Assembly (NCBI GenBank): GCA_016794625.1
Contig: JAEUGY010000018.1
Coordinates: 1 to 64,000 of the forward strand
Direction: 5' to 3'
Length of the DNA stretch: 64,000 bases
Origin: Opitutaceae bacterium
GTDB lineage: Bacteria > Verrucomicrobiota > Verrucomicrobiia > Opitutales > Opitutaceae
Of the stretch, positions 25,977-33,271 are shown one piece after another. The notes under the pieces are model-generated. The model searched no databases and was not told the origin of the DNA. It saw nothing but the letters and a program-made list of their open reading frames with translations. Each line of letters begins with the position of its first letter. The stretch's first letter is position 1. Made by a program: the position numbers and the translations under genes.

Positions 25977-28289
25977 ATGAAATGCCTTCTCGCATGGCTT
26001 GTGCTTGCTTCGGGGCTGGTCGCGGCGGAACCGGGCGCGTTCTCGCCCGCCGTGGCCGACCTCGCGGCCGTCAAGGCGATGCTGTCCGAACGCACGAACG
26101 TGCGGGTTACGTCCGGGGTGCCGTTGACGCAGGCAGAGCGGGTGCGCCAGATGAGTGACTTCTCGAGCCGCGTCTGCGCGGCGGCTCTGAAGGTCTACGA
26201 GACATATCCGAACGATCCACTCCGTTGGGAGGCGGCGCTGATTGCGCTCCGCACGCTGCGCAGCTTCGTGGTTGAAATCAAACCGGGTTACGAGGAGGCC
26301 ATCGCTGCACGCGACAGCGCGAAAATCCAATCGCTCATCGTGCGTGACGACGCGGCCCGCGCCGCGTGGGAGGCAAAGATGGATACTCTGGAGTCCGCGT
26401 TGCTCGCCGCGCCCGATGTGGCGCCCGGTGTGTTGGCCGAGGCCTATGCCAACGCCATCTATCGCGTCACGCTCCAGCGTGGCGCGTCGGCCGCGGAACG
26501 CTGGTCCCGCGCGAAGCCGATCTTGGAGGCGATGGAGCAACGCGTCACGGACGGGACCCAGCTTACCCGTGCCTTCGAACTCATCGCACGATTCGCACAG
26601 ACGGCGGACCCCGATGGCTATGCCGATTTCCTTCGTGTGCGCTCGCAGAGTCCGATTGCCGCGGTAGCCACCTGGGCCACGGGCAAGGCGAATGTGCAGG
26701 CGGGCAAGGTTCAGTCGCTGGAGATGAAGTTCACCGCGCTGGATGGCCGTGAGGTGGACCTTGCCCAACTCCGAGGCAAGGTTGTGCTGATCGATTTCTG
26801 GGCGACGTGGTGCGGACCGTGCAAAGAGGAATTGCCCAACGTCCTCGCCAACTACCGCAAGTACCATGACCAAGGTCTTGAGGTGATTGCGATTTCCCTC
26901 GATGCCGAGAAGGACAGGCAGACGTTGATCGACTTTGTCCGCGAGCACCAGCTGCCATGGCCGCAGCACTTCGACGGTCGGGGATGGAAAAACGAGTTCG
27001 CCACCCGCTTCGGCGTTCGCGCCATCCCCGCGATGTTTCTACTCGATCAGACGGGCAAGGTGGTCACGACCGAAGCCCGCGGTCCGAAGCTTGAAACCGA
27101 GATTCGTCGGCTGCTTCAGCTCGACGCTGCTCCCGCGGTCGATGCCGAAGGCGCAAGGAAGTCCATGCTTGCACCGGGAGTGCTCGCCCCCGACTTCGTC
27201 TCGTTGACCAGCGATGGCCGCCCGGTGCGTGTCTCGGACTACCGTGGCCGGGTCTTGATTCTGGATTTCTGGGCGACGTGGTGCGGTCCGTGCATCGCCT
27301 CGATGCCGCACACGCAGCAGATTGCCGCCAAGTATGCCGATCAGGGCGTGACCGTCCTTGCGGTTTGCACGGGTGACAAACGGAAGCGGTTCGAGGATTG
27401 GGTGAGCCTCAAAGCCAGCGCGTACCCTGCGTTGCGATTCACCTTTGACCCGCATGACCAGGACACGCCGGCGCGGGACCAACGCGCGTCACGCGTGCTC
27501 TACGGTGTACCTTCCATTCCAACCCAGTTCATCATTGATCGTGAGGGCCGGATTGCCGGAACCACCAACGGTTATCGCCCTGGCGATACCTCGCTCGAAC
27601 ATGCGCTTGCGGCCGCCGGGGTAACGATCGATGTCCCTGCGGCGGTGGAGAAATCGGTCACTCCCAAGGTCGTCGCTGACGTCCCGGCTACTGGAGGGCC
27701 TCGGCTTGTCGCCCCTGCGGCTGCGGACATTCGCGCTGATACGGCGGCCACCGCCGGTGTGCGCCGAGTGGCACCGCCTTTCACGGAGAGTGTCGGGAAG
27801 GTCAAGGCGGGGGATCTGTTGGTGGACGTCGAATTCCAGGGATCCAACGGAGCGCCGAGCCGCCTGTCCGACTTTCGTGGCAAGCCGCTGGTGCTGCTCT
27901 TTGCGCCGGCCGAGATGATTCCCGAGGAGTATCTCAATGGCATCGTCGAGCATTATGGCGCATCGACCGTGCAAGTGCTCGCACTCGTCACCCGCGACAC
28001 CGAGGAAAACTATCGGGCGTGGCTTGGATTGCACGGTGCTCGAGGCAACCGGTTCATGACGGCCTTTGATCCGGTGCCCGCCAGCGATCCTCGCCGCGGT
28101 GTCATCAACCGCCTCTTCCAGTTTGGCGCGCCGACACCCCTTTCGATGGTCGTCGATGCCGAGGGCAAGTTCGCCGGGCTATTTCCATGGAAACTGCCCC
28201 AGGGCCGCCAGGGCCTCGCGGAACTCCTGCGTCGCTGCGGGGTGCCGGTGAAGGCGGAAGACCTGCCTGCCAGCCCGGCTGCGCTTTGA
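25977..28289 (+). CDS. Exported protein with three thioredoxin/TlpA-like domains
   Basis: A 770-residue exported protein. A signal peptide (about residues 1-19, KCLLAWLVLASGLVAA) precedes a helical domain of about 200 residues. Two active-looking TlpA/ResA-type thioredoxin domains follow: the first with FWATWCGPCKEELP (C279, C282) and the second with FWATWCGPCIASMP (C436, C439). A third domain (about 620-765) has the fold hallmarks (LSDFRGKPLVLLFAP, then a cis-Pro-like GAPTPLSMVV) but no cysteine pair. It would act in the periplasm as a thiol:disulfide oxidoreductase. It starts 21 bases after the receptor gene. A related gene order is seen at 50590-56715, where the thioredoxin protein is shorter. 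Its partner substrate may be the receptor, its ligand or a c-type cytochrome; this is inference. Three-domain architecture is unusual. Confidence 0.88.
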   Translation: MKCLLAWLVLASGLVAAEPGAFSPAVADLAAVKAMLSERTNVRVTSGVPLTQAERVRQMSDFSSRVCAAALKVYETYPNDPLRWEAALIALRTLRSFVVEIKPGYEEAIAARDSAKIQSLIVRDDAARAAWEAKMDTLESALLAAPDVAPGVLAEAYANAIYRVTLQRGASAAERWSRAKPILEAMEQRVTDGTQLTRAFELIARFAQTADPDGYADFLRVRSQSPIAAVATWATGKANVQAGKVQSLEMKFTALDGREVDLAQLRGKVVLIDFWATWCGPCKEELPNVLANYRKYHDQGLEVIAISLDAEKDRQTLIDFVREHQLPWPQHFDGRGWKNEFATRFGVRAIPAMFLLDQTGKVVTTEARGPKLETEIRRLLQLDAAPAVDAEGARKSMLAPGVLAPDFVSLTSDGRPVRVSDYRGRVLILDFWATWCGPCIASMPHTQQIAAKYADQGVTVLAVCTGDKRKRFEDWVSLKASAYPALRFTFDPHDQDTPARDQRASRVLYGVPSIPTQFIIDREGRIAGTTNGYRPGDTSLEHALAAAGVTIDVPAAVEKSVTPKVVADVPATGGPRLVAPAAADIRADTAATAGVRRVAPPFTESVGKVKAGDLLVDVEFQGSNGAPSRLSDFRGKPLVLLFAPAEMIPEEYLNGIVEHYGASTVQVLALVTRDTEENYRAWLGLHGARGNRFMTAFDPVPASDPRRGVINRLFQFGAPTPLSMVVDAEGKFAGLFPWKLPQGRQGLAELLRRCGVPVKAEDLPASPAAL

Positions 28290-28433
28290 GTCCGCCGACA
28301 ACCGCCGGGCGGAGTCGGGCGCGCTCCGCGACGCCGGTCCGAACGGCGTTCCGGCATCTGTACCGGCGCTGGGATTGAACCATGGATACGAAGACGGCTT
28401 GAGAAGGATTCCCGTGTGACCAAAACGGGAAGC

Positions 28434-28487
28434 ATGAAGACGACGATTGACCTTCCGGAAAAGGAGCTGGTGGCGTTGTTTGACTGA
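28434..28487 (+). pseudogene. Truncated antitoxin-like ORF remnant
   Basis: Only 17 codons (MKTTIDLPEKELVALFD) before a TGA stop. This opening is typical of VapB-type antitoxins that pair with PIN-domain toxins. In-frame sequence after the stop (AGAEEERRSD) continues to look like the next part of such a protein, so a nonsense mutation in an old antitoxin gene is a reasonable reading. A REP-like element follows 31 bases later. No toxin follows on this strand. Confidence 0.4.
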
Positions 28488-28518
28488 GCGGGTGCCGAGG
28501 AAGAAAGGCGTTCCGACA

Positions 28519-28543
28519 CGAAAGCCGTTTCGGCTTCCGCTAC
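28519..28543 (-). repeat. REP-like extragenic palindrome, copy 6
   Basis: A single minus-oriented 25-base copy (CGAAAGCC...TTCCGCTAC), stem AAGCC / GGCTT. It follows the antitoxin remnant and may mark the point where that gene was disrupted. The surrounding gap (28290-28625) holds no intact gene. Confidence 0.7.
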
Positions 28544-28625
28544 AGGCGTAACGGTTGCACGGGTTTTTGAGAGGCTCGATGCGTCGTTTCTGGGTGAATT
28601 CGGAGCCGCCCCTCGTGCCGAACGA

Positions 28626-28784
28626 TCACTGCCTCCAATCGAGGCACGGGAGTCCTGTCACCCGAACGAACTCCCGCGTGTTGTGGGTGACCAGGGTGCG
28701 CCGGGTCCCGCGTGCATGTCCGGCGATGAGCAGGTCATAGGGACCGATTTTCAGTCCGATTTTCTCCAGATCGAAACGAAGTTT
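28626..28784 (-). pseudogene. VapC-like PIN-domain toxin, C-terminal remnant
   Basis: The last 52 residues read in this frame match the C-terminal third of VapC-type PIN-domain ribonucleases: IGLKIGPYDLLIAGHARG, then TLVTHNTREFVRVTGLPCLD. The GPYDLLIA block carries one of the conserved acidic residues of the active site, and THNTREF is the usual (T/N)NxREF motif. The N-terminal two thirds, with the other three acidic residues, are absent: upstream sequence in frame is Ala/Gly-rich and unrelated. It is therefore a decayed toxin gene. It faces the antitoxin remnant at 28434 in the opposite orientation, so the two are not one operon. Confidence 0.6.
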
Positions 28785-28915
28785 GGCCGCCTGCGCGGCG
28801 GCGGGAGATCGTGCTGATCCGGCTGCGGCGCCGCCAGTGACGGCCACCGTGGTTGCGTCATACAGCCGGGCCGAGGGCCAGCGCGGATGGCAGCGCACTC
28901 TCATTCCGGGTGACC

Positions 28916-28951
28916 AAAAACGAAACAGCCGAAGGACTGTGCCTTCGGCTG
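28916..28951 (-). terminator. Intrinsic terminator after the sorting-tail protein gene
   Basis: A perfect 10-base-pair stem (CAGCCGAAGG at 28926-28935, CCTTCGGCTG at 28942-28951) with a 6-base loop. On the minus strand it is followed by TTTCGTTTTT. It lies about 56 bases after the stop of the gene ending at 29007, which fits a rho-independent terminator for that gene. Confidence 0.8.
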
Positions 28952-29006
28952 GGGTGCGATACCGACCGTCCAGCCAGGTCGGGGCGGACGGTGCGCGACC
29001 TGGGGG

Positions 29007-29564
29007 TTACGACCGGGCGCGACGCAGGCGGGCGAGACCGAGGAGCGTTAGACTGAAGAGCACGAGTGTCGATCCGCCCTCGGAAACGCGGCTAACCACG
29101 AGGAACGGGCCGGATGCATCGCTGAGAGGAAAGTCGCTTACGTCCTGGTTAGGAAGCCCAACTACGAATCCGGGGAACCAAGTACCCGAAGAGAGGGCTA
29201 AGAGTAACGAGCTTGGACTGGTTGAGCCTGCCCAGTTGCTGTCCGGGAGGAGGGCTTGGGTGGCTACGGTTCCGCCGATGCTGGTCGGAATTGTACTCAA
29301 CGAGTTCAGCAGCGACGCGAGGTCGACCAAGAATTGGCCCGCACCCCCATTGACGGCGAAATAGGGTATGTCGCCGCCGAAGGCTTGGTTAAAGGACACG
29401 CCCAGCGGGGCCACCTCCACATTGTAAAGAACTCCGGCAGAGAGAAGGTTCTGCACTCCGGTGACGGTTTGGCCGCCATTGCTGGTCAGCACAATGGGAA
29501 GCGCTTGAGCGGAGAATGTCAGCGCAAAGAAGGTAACAAGCAGAGCGATACGTCGGGCGATCAT
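29007..29564 (-). CDS. Exported protein with VPDSG/PEP-CTERM-like sorting tail
   Basis: A 185-residue exported protein. A signal peptide spans about residues 1-21 (IARRIALLVTFFALTFSAQA). The mature part is Gly/Ser/Thr/Leu-rich and lacks recognisable catalytic motifs. The C-terminus has the tripartite form of the exosortase-linked sorting tails of Verrucomicrobia: a short motif VSEGGST in place of VPDSGST, a hydrophobic helix LVLFSLTLLGLA, and a basic end RLRRARS. Such proteins are processed by an exosortase and released to, or anchored at, the surface and biofilm matrix; no exosortase gene is in the window. The start is the ATG at 29564 before the signal sequence. A good intrinsic terminator lies downstream. 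Its function is unknown. Confidence 0.75.
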   Translation of the reverse strand: MIARRIALLVTFFALTFSAQALPIVLTSNGGQTVTGVQNLLSAGVLYNVEVAPLGVSFNQAFGGDIPYFAVNGGAGQFLVDLASLLNSLSTIPTSIGGTVATQALLPDSNWAGSTSPSSLLLALSSGTWFPGFVVGLPNQDVSDFPLSDASGPFLVVSRVSEGGSTLVLFSLTLLGLARLRRARS

Positions 29565-29820
29565 GAGTTGAATCCTGGAAGCAGGCGGTGTGTGTGGAGG
29601 GCGGGCAAAAGGGTCCAAGGACGTCGGTCGGTGGATCGGCCGAGTACAGGCGAAGCGCCGAGCTCTCATGCGTAGAAAACTGCGGTGCGCGGAAGCGGCT
29701 CGCGATTAGCAGTTTCGGTGCCGAGTGTAAGATTCGCTACATAAAATAATGGTATGTAGCTGGATAAGGCAATTCGGGTTCTCGCGTCGCGCATCGGAGA
29801 TCCTGCTAAGTGTATGGAAT

Positions 29821-29864
29821 TCCGACACCTGTGTCGGACGTAGCGGAACGCGGAACGCGTTTCG
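29821..29864 (+). repeat. REP-like extragenic palindrome, copy 7, with adjacent 8-bp palindrome
   Basis: A consensus-form 25-base copy lies at 29840-29864. It is immediately preceded by a separate perfect palindrome (29821-29838, TCCGACAC-CT-GTGTCGGA). The 318-base gap 29565-29882 otherwise contains AT-richer sequence near 29730-29760, likely including the promoter of the sorting-tail protein, and no ORF I can support. Confidence 0.75.
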
Positions 29865-29882
29865 GGATCGAGGACCACCGCG

Positions 29883-30545
29883 TCACGGCGGAGGTCGGAA
29901 ACGTCCGCTGAGTGCGGGGGCGGTGTCGGTCGGGGGAATCCGGGTGTCCCGAATGAGTCGCTGGGTTTCGGGTGAGAGTTGGGATCGATTGATCTCCAAC
30001 AGGCGATTCAGGTCGGACAGCTCCTGACGGCGCTCTTTGTCAAAGTCCGCCTCCAGCAGGAGGAGGGCGGAGCCGGGGGTCGTGCCCGGATAGCGGCGGC
30101 GCGCGAGGGAGAGTTTTCCCTTGGGAGTCAGGATCTCGCGTTCCTTGAAAGCGGGCAGCCGCTCCTCGGTGACGTGATACGGATCGAGCGACAGCCGATC
30201 GGAGTCGTCCCCTGCGGGTGGGGTGGGCGCTGTGTCTTCCGCCGGGGCCTCTGTGACCGGCGGCAGGTCGCGCGTGAGGAGGTTCGCGATCTTGCCGGAC
30301 ATTTCCGGAGAGAGCGTCCGGCGGTGGGAGGGGGCTGCGGCGGACGCCTTGCGCGACTCGCCCACCCGTCGCCCGCCTTTGCTCGCGGTGTCGCTGCCAG
30401 AGGCCGACTTGGGGGCGAAGATCGGTGGCGGCAAATCCGCCGGTCCATGCCGCACGACGGCTGCGGAGGGTTCTCCTTCGGCGAGTGACACCCGGCAAAG
30501 GACGAGGGAGACCACCAGGTGGCTGCGCAGACGTCGGGACGGCAT
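29883..30545 (-). CDS. Hypothetical exported protein, low-complexity middle, charged C-terminal module
   Basis: A 220-residue protein that I do not recognise. From the ATG at 30545 the N-terminus (PSRRLRSHLVVSLVLCRVSLA) looks like a signal peptide. The middle (about residues 20-110) is Pro/Ala/Ser-rich and probably disordered. The C-terminal third (about 118-200) is charged and predicted helical: DPYHVTEERLPAFKEREILT, then KGKLSLARRRYPG and DKERRQELSDLNRLLEINRS. The composition suggests an envelope-associated linker protein. An alternative start lies at 30578. The 309 bases upstream (30546-30854) show no further gene. Confidence 0.65.
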   Translation of the reverse strand: MPSRRLRSHLVVSLVLCRVSLAEGEPSAAVVRHGPADLPPPIFAPKSASGSDTASKGGRRVGESRKASAAAPSHRRTLSPEMSGKIANLLTRDLPPVTEAPAEDTAPTPPAGDDSDRLSLDPYHVTEERLPAFKEREILTPKGKLSLARRRYPGTTPGSALLLLEADFDKERRQELSDLNRLLEINRSQLSPETQRLIRDTRIPPTDTAPALSGRFRPPP

Positions 30546-30854
30546 GAAGCAGAGAAACCTACATCGAAGAACCTTCACGGGAGGAGACAGCCTACCCCGG
30601 CCCGGCCTGGGCCGTCGGGGCGATCATGGATGGAGGCCGGGGATGTGGCGGTGGTAGGTGTCACCGGTTGGGCGACCGCAGTCCTGCCGGCGGTGGCATG
30701 AGCTCGTGGGACGCCTGCCGGCTGGCGAATGTTCCGCGGCACCTTTGGAGGTCGCGCACCTTTCTTTGGTTTCATTGTCGAATTCCGGGCCGATCGTTCG
30801 GTTAACTCTCGGAGCGCATTCCATTCCGGGTGCGTCGTCCGCTCCCTGAACCTC

Positions 30855-31253
30855 ATGAAATTCATTTGTCTTGGTCTGATTGATTCCGATGCGTTCGCCG
30901 CTCTGCCCGAGGGCGAACGCAACGCGATGATGGACGCTTGCTTCGCCTACGATGACCAGCTCCGCGCCCACGGTCACTTCGCGGGCGGGGAAGCCCTGCA
31001 GGCACCGTCGACGGCGAAGACGTTGCGGTTCGCCAATGGACGGGTGGTGGTCACCGACGGGCCTTTCGCCGAAACCCGCGAGCAGCTGGGCGGCATTTTG
31101 ATCCTGGAAGCGCGGGATTTGGACCACGCGGTCGAGTTGATCTCGCGTCATCCGGGCGCCATGGCCGGTCCGTGGGAAATCCGCCCGGCGGCCGATTTGG
31201 GCGAGATGGTGCGCCAGAGCGAGGCCCGCCGTCGACGGGCGGGTAAGCTCTAG
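30855..31253 (+). CDS. YCII/DGPF-domain protein
   Basis: A 132-residue small cytoplasmic protein of the YCII-related family (alpha-beta ferredoxin-like fold). The diagnostic block is VVVTDGPFAETREQLGGI (about residues 69-86), followed by EARDLDHAVELISRHPGA. In this sub-group (often annotated DGPF domain) the proteins frequently stand beside ECF sigma factors of the SigJ type, but none is adjacent here. Biochemical role is not established. The start is the ATG at 30855; the upstream in-frame extension is not conserved-looking. Its stop overlaps the stop of the convergent gene by three bases (31251-31252 are shared within the two stop codons). Confidence 0.85.
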   Translation: MKFICLGLIDSDAFAALPEGERNAMMDACFAYDDQLRAHGHFAGGEALQAPSTAKTLRFANGRVVVTDGPFAETREQLGGILILEARDLDHAVELISRHPGAMAGPWEIRPAADLGEMVRQSEARRRRAGKL

Positions 31254-31795
31254 GCCTGCTCCGGGGGCGGGGTATCGGCGCGGGTGTAGAACTTTTGGTG
31301 CGCGAGCAGGCTGAAGTGATGCATCGCGAGGCTGAGCTCCGCGTAGGTGTCGCCGTCCGCGGGGTCGGCCTTGCCTGATTCCACCCGTCGCTGCGCCCGC
31401 TGGAAACGGTCAGTCAGGGCGCTTTGCTCATCCGTCTCGCCGAGCTGGTGCAGGAGCTGGCGCAGGTGATCCGCCTGTCGTCGTGCTTTTCGCACCGACC
31501 GCAGCGCGGCGGGAAACGAAATCCGGCCGGCGAGAGCGTCTTTGTACACGCCGCACTCGAAGGAGCGACATTGCCGGGGGCGGTCCGCATAGACCCGGCA
31601 GGTGCGGTCCACGCAGAGGGCGCCACACGGCTGGGGAAAGCGGGTGACCGGGGGCTTCGTGCGGGAAACCGTGACCGGCAGTCCCTGCGCTTTCAGTCGC
31701 TTCGCATCGTCCTCGGGCCCGAGGCGTACATGGTTGAAGAGGGTGCCGTCGCAGCACAGTCCGCAGGCGAGGCATAGCTGTTGCGCGGAGTTCAC
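31250..31795 (-). CDS. YkgJ-family zinc/iron-chelating cysteine-cluster protein
   Basis: A 181-residue protein from a GTG start at 31795, directly before the metal-binding module. The cysteine cluster is CLACGLCCDGT (C8, C11, C14, C15), then a second block with CGALCVDRTCRVYADRPRQC and CGVY. This is the YkgJ/DUF-type CxxCxxCC signature, thought to bind zinc or an Fe/S cluster. The C-terminal half is helical and charged and lacks known catalytic residues. ATG-initiated longer versions would add a Pro/Arg-rich, unlikely tail. The end overlaps the convergent YCII gene by a few bases. Role not known. Confidence 0.82.
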   Translation of the reverse strand: MNSAQQLCLACGLCCDGTLFNHVRLGPEDDAKRLKAQGLPVTVSRTKPPVTRFPQPCGALCVDRTCRVYADRPRQCRSFECGVYKDALAGRISFPAALRSVRKARRQADHLRQLLHQLGETDEQSALTDRFQRAQRRVESGKADPADGDTYAELSLAMHHFSLLAHQKFYTRADTPPPEQA

Positions 31796-31920
31796 GCGGT
31801 CACTCTTTTCCGAAGGAGGGCCGGGGTGCAAGCCAGCCACCGGTTCCCTCGGGTGTCGGCGGTCCCCCGGGGAGGGGGCGACGCCGGATGGAGGATGCAG
31901 CGGTGGTTCCAACTCGGGCC

Positions 31921-33201
31921 TCAGGCCTGGGGTGCGCCGCTGTACCGTTCGACCCGCACGCGGGCGGTGATCGCGTGGGCTTGCATACGCTCGACGTCGC
32001 ACTGCCGGGCGGTGACCTCACCGACACCGACGCTGGCGGCGGCCGTCATGCGTTGGTAGGTGACGGTCTTTAGAAACTTCCCGACCCACACACCGCCGGT
32101 GTAGCGGGCGGAGCGGCTGGTGGGGAGAATGTGATTCGTGCCAATGCTCTTGTCCCCGTAGGCCACCGTGGTCTCTTCTCCGATGAAGAGGGATCCGTAG
32201 TTGGTCAGACGGTTGAAGTAGTAGTCGGGATCCGCCACGTGGAGTTCGAGGTGTTCCGGAGCGTAGTCGTCCGAAATCGCGATCGCTTCGTCGCGGCTCT
32301 CGGCCACGTAGAGTTTCCCATGGTCGCGCCACGAGAGGTGAGCGATGTCCCGGGTCGGCAGGACGGCAAGCTGGCGCTCGACTTCGCGCAAGGTTTCGCG
32401 GGCGAAACGCTCGCTCAGGCAGACGCAGAGCTGGCCGCTGTTGGGATCATGCTCCGCCTGGCCCAGCAGATCGCAGGCGACGAGCGCGGGGTCGGCCGAG
32501 TCGTCGGCGATGATGGCGATTTCGGTCGGTCCCGCCAGCAGGTCGATGCCACATTGTCCGAAGAGCTGTCGTTTGGCTTCGGCGACAAACTTGTTGCCCG
32601 CACCGCACAGAATGTCGGCCGGTTCCACGACGCCCATGCCGAACGCCATCAACGCCATCGCCGGCACACCGCCGACCACGAAAATGCGGTCCGCTCCCGC
32701 CTTCTTCATGGCGTTGATGGTGGCGGGAAAGTATCCGCCGCCTTTGACCGGAGGCGTGCAGGCGATCACGGTCTTCACACCGGCGACCTTCGCGGGAATG
32801 ATGCTCATCTGCGCCGAACCGAACATCGGATAGCGTCCGCCGGGCACGTAACTGCCGACGCAACGAACCGGAATGTGACGATGCCCCAGCCACACCCCCG
32901 GACGCGACTCCACCTCGAGCGGGGTCAGCGTGCGAAACTGGGCTTCGGCAAACCGGCGCACATTGTCCTGACAGAAGTCGGTGTCGCGCAGCAGCTGCTC
33001 CGAACACTGCGCGACCGCTTCGTCGATCTGGCTGGCCGACAGTTCAAAGCTGGCGGGGGACCAATGGTCAAATTGCTCACTGAACTCGCGCACGGCCGCC
33101 AGGCCTCGCGCGCGGAGGTGTTGGAGCATGTCCGCGACGTACCGGACGGTGTCCGGATCCGTTTCGAACAAACGATGACCGCCTTCTTTGATGATTTTCA
33201 T
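31921..33201 (-). CDS. HisD-like dehydrogenase (histidinol / sulfopropanediol dehydrogenase superfamily)
   Basis: A 426-residue member of the histidinol dehydrogenase superfamily, a metal- and NAD-dependent enzyme that oxidises an alcohol in two steps to a carboxylate. Conserved catalytic and zinc-site residues appear in AGPTEIAIIA, LLGQAEHDP (Gln, His) and DYAPEHLEL (Glu, His). The segment YGDKSIGTNHILPTSRSARY differs from classic HisD (LGDYASGTNHVLPT) and resembles the HpsN-type paralogues that act on 2,3-dihydroxypropane-1-sulfonate or related polyols. No other his gene is nearby. It is therefore probably a catabolic dehydrogenase rather than part of histidine biosynthesis; the substrate is unproven. 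It stands next to the glutathionyl-hydroquinone reductase gene on the same strand with a gap of 70 bases. Confidence 0.85.
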   Translation of the reverse strand: MKIIKEGGHRLFETDPDTVRYVADMLQHLRARGLAAVREFSEQFDHWSPASFELSASQIDEAVAQCSEQLLRDTDFCQDNVRRFAEAQFRTLTPLEVESRPGVWLGHRHIPVRCVGSYVPGGRYPMFGSAQMSIIPAKVAGVKTVIACTPPVKGGGYFPATINAMKKAGADRIFVVGGVPAMALMAFGMGVVEPADILCGAGNKFVAEAKRQLFGQCGIDLLAGPTEIAIIADDSADPALVACDLLGQAEHDPNSGQLCVCLSERFARETLREVERQLAVLPTRDIAHLSWRDHGKLYVAESRDEAIAISDDYAPEHLELHVADPDYYFNRLTNYGSLFIGEETTVAYGDKSIGTNHILPTSRSARYTGGVWVGKFLKTVTYQRMTAAASVGVGEVTARQCDVERMQAHAITARVRVERYSGAPQA

Positions 33202-33271
33202 GGGGGGTGGGAGATGCGTGTACGCGGCGAATCCGTCGGGGACGTGGAACGGAGCCGCGCCCGCCCCAAGG

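Noticed and set aside
28434..28904. Active vapBC toxin-antitoxin operon
   Set aside because: The antitoxin frame stops after 17 codons and the toxin-like frame has only the C-terminal third; the two are on opposite strands.
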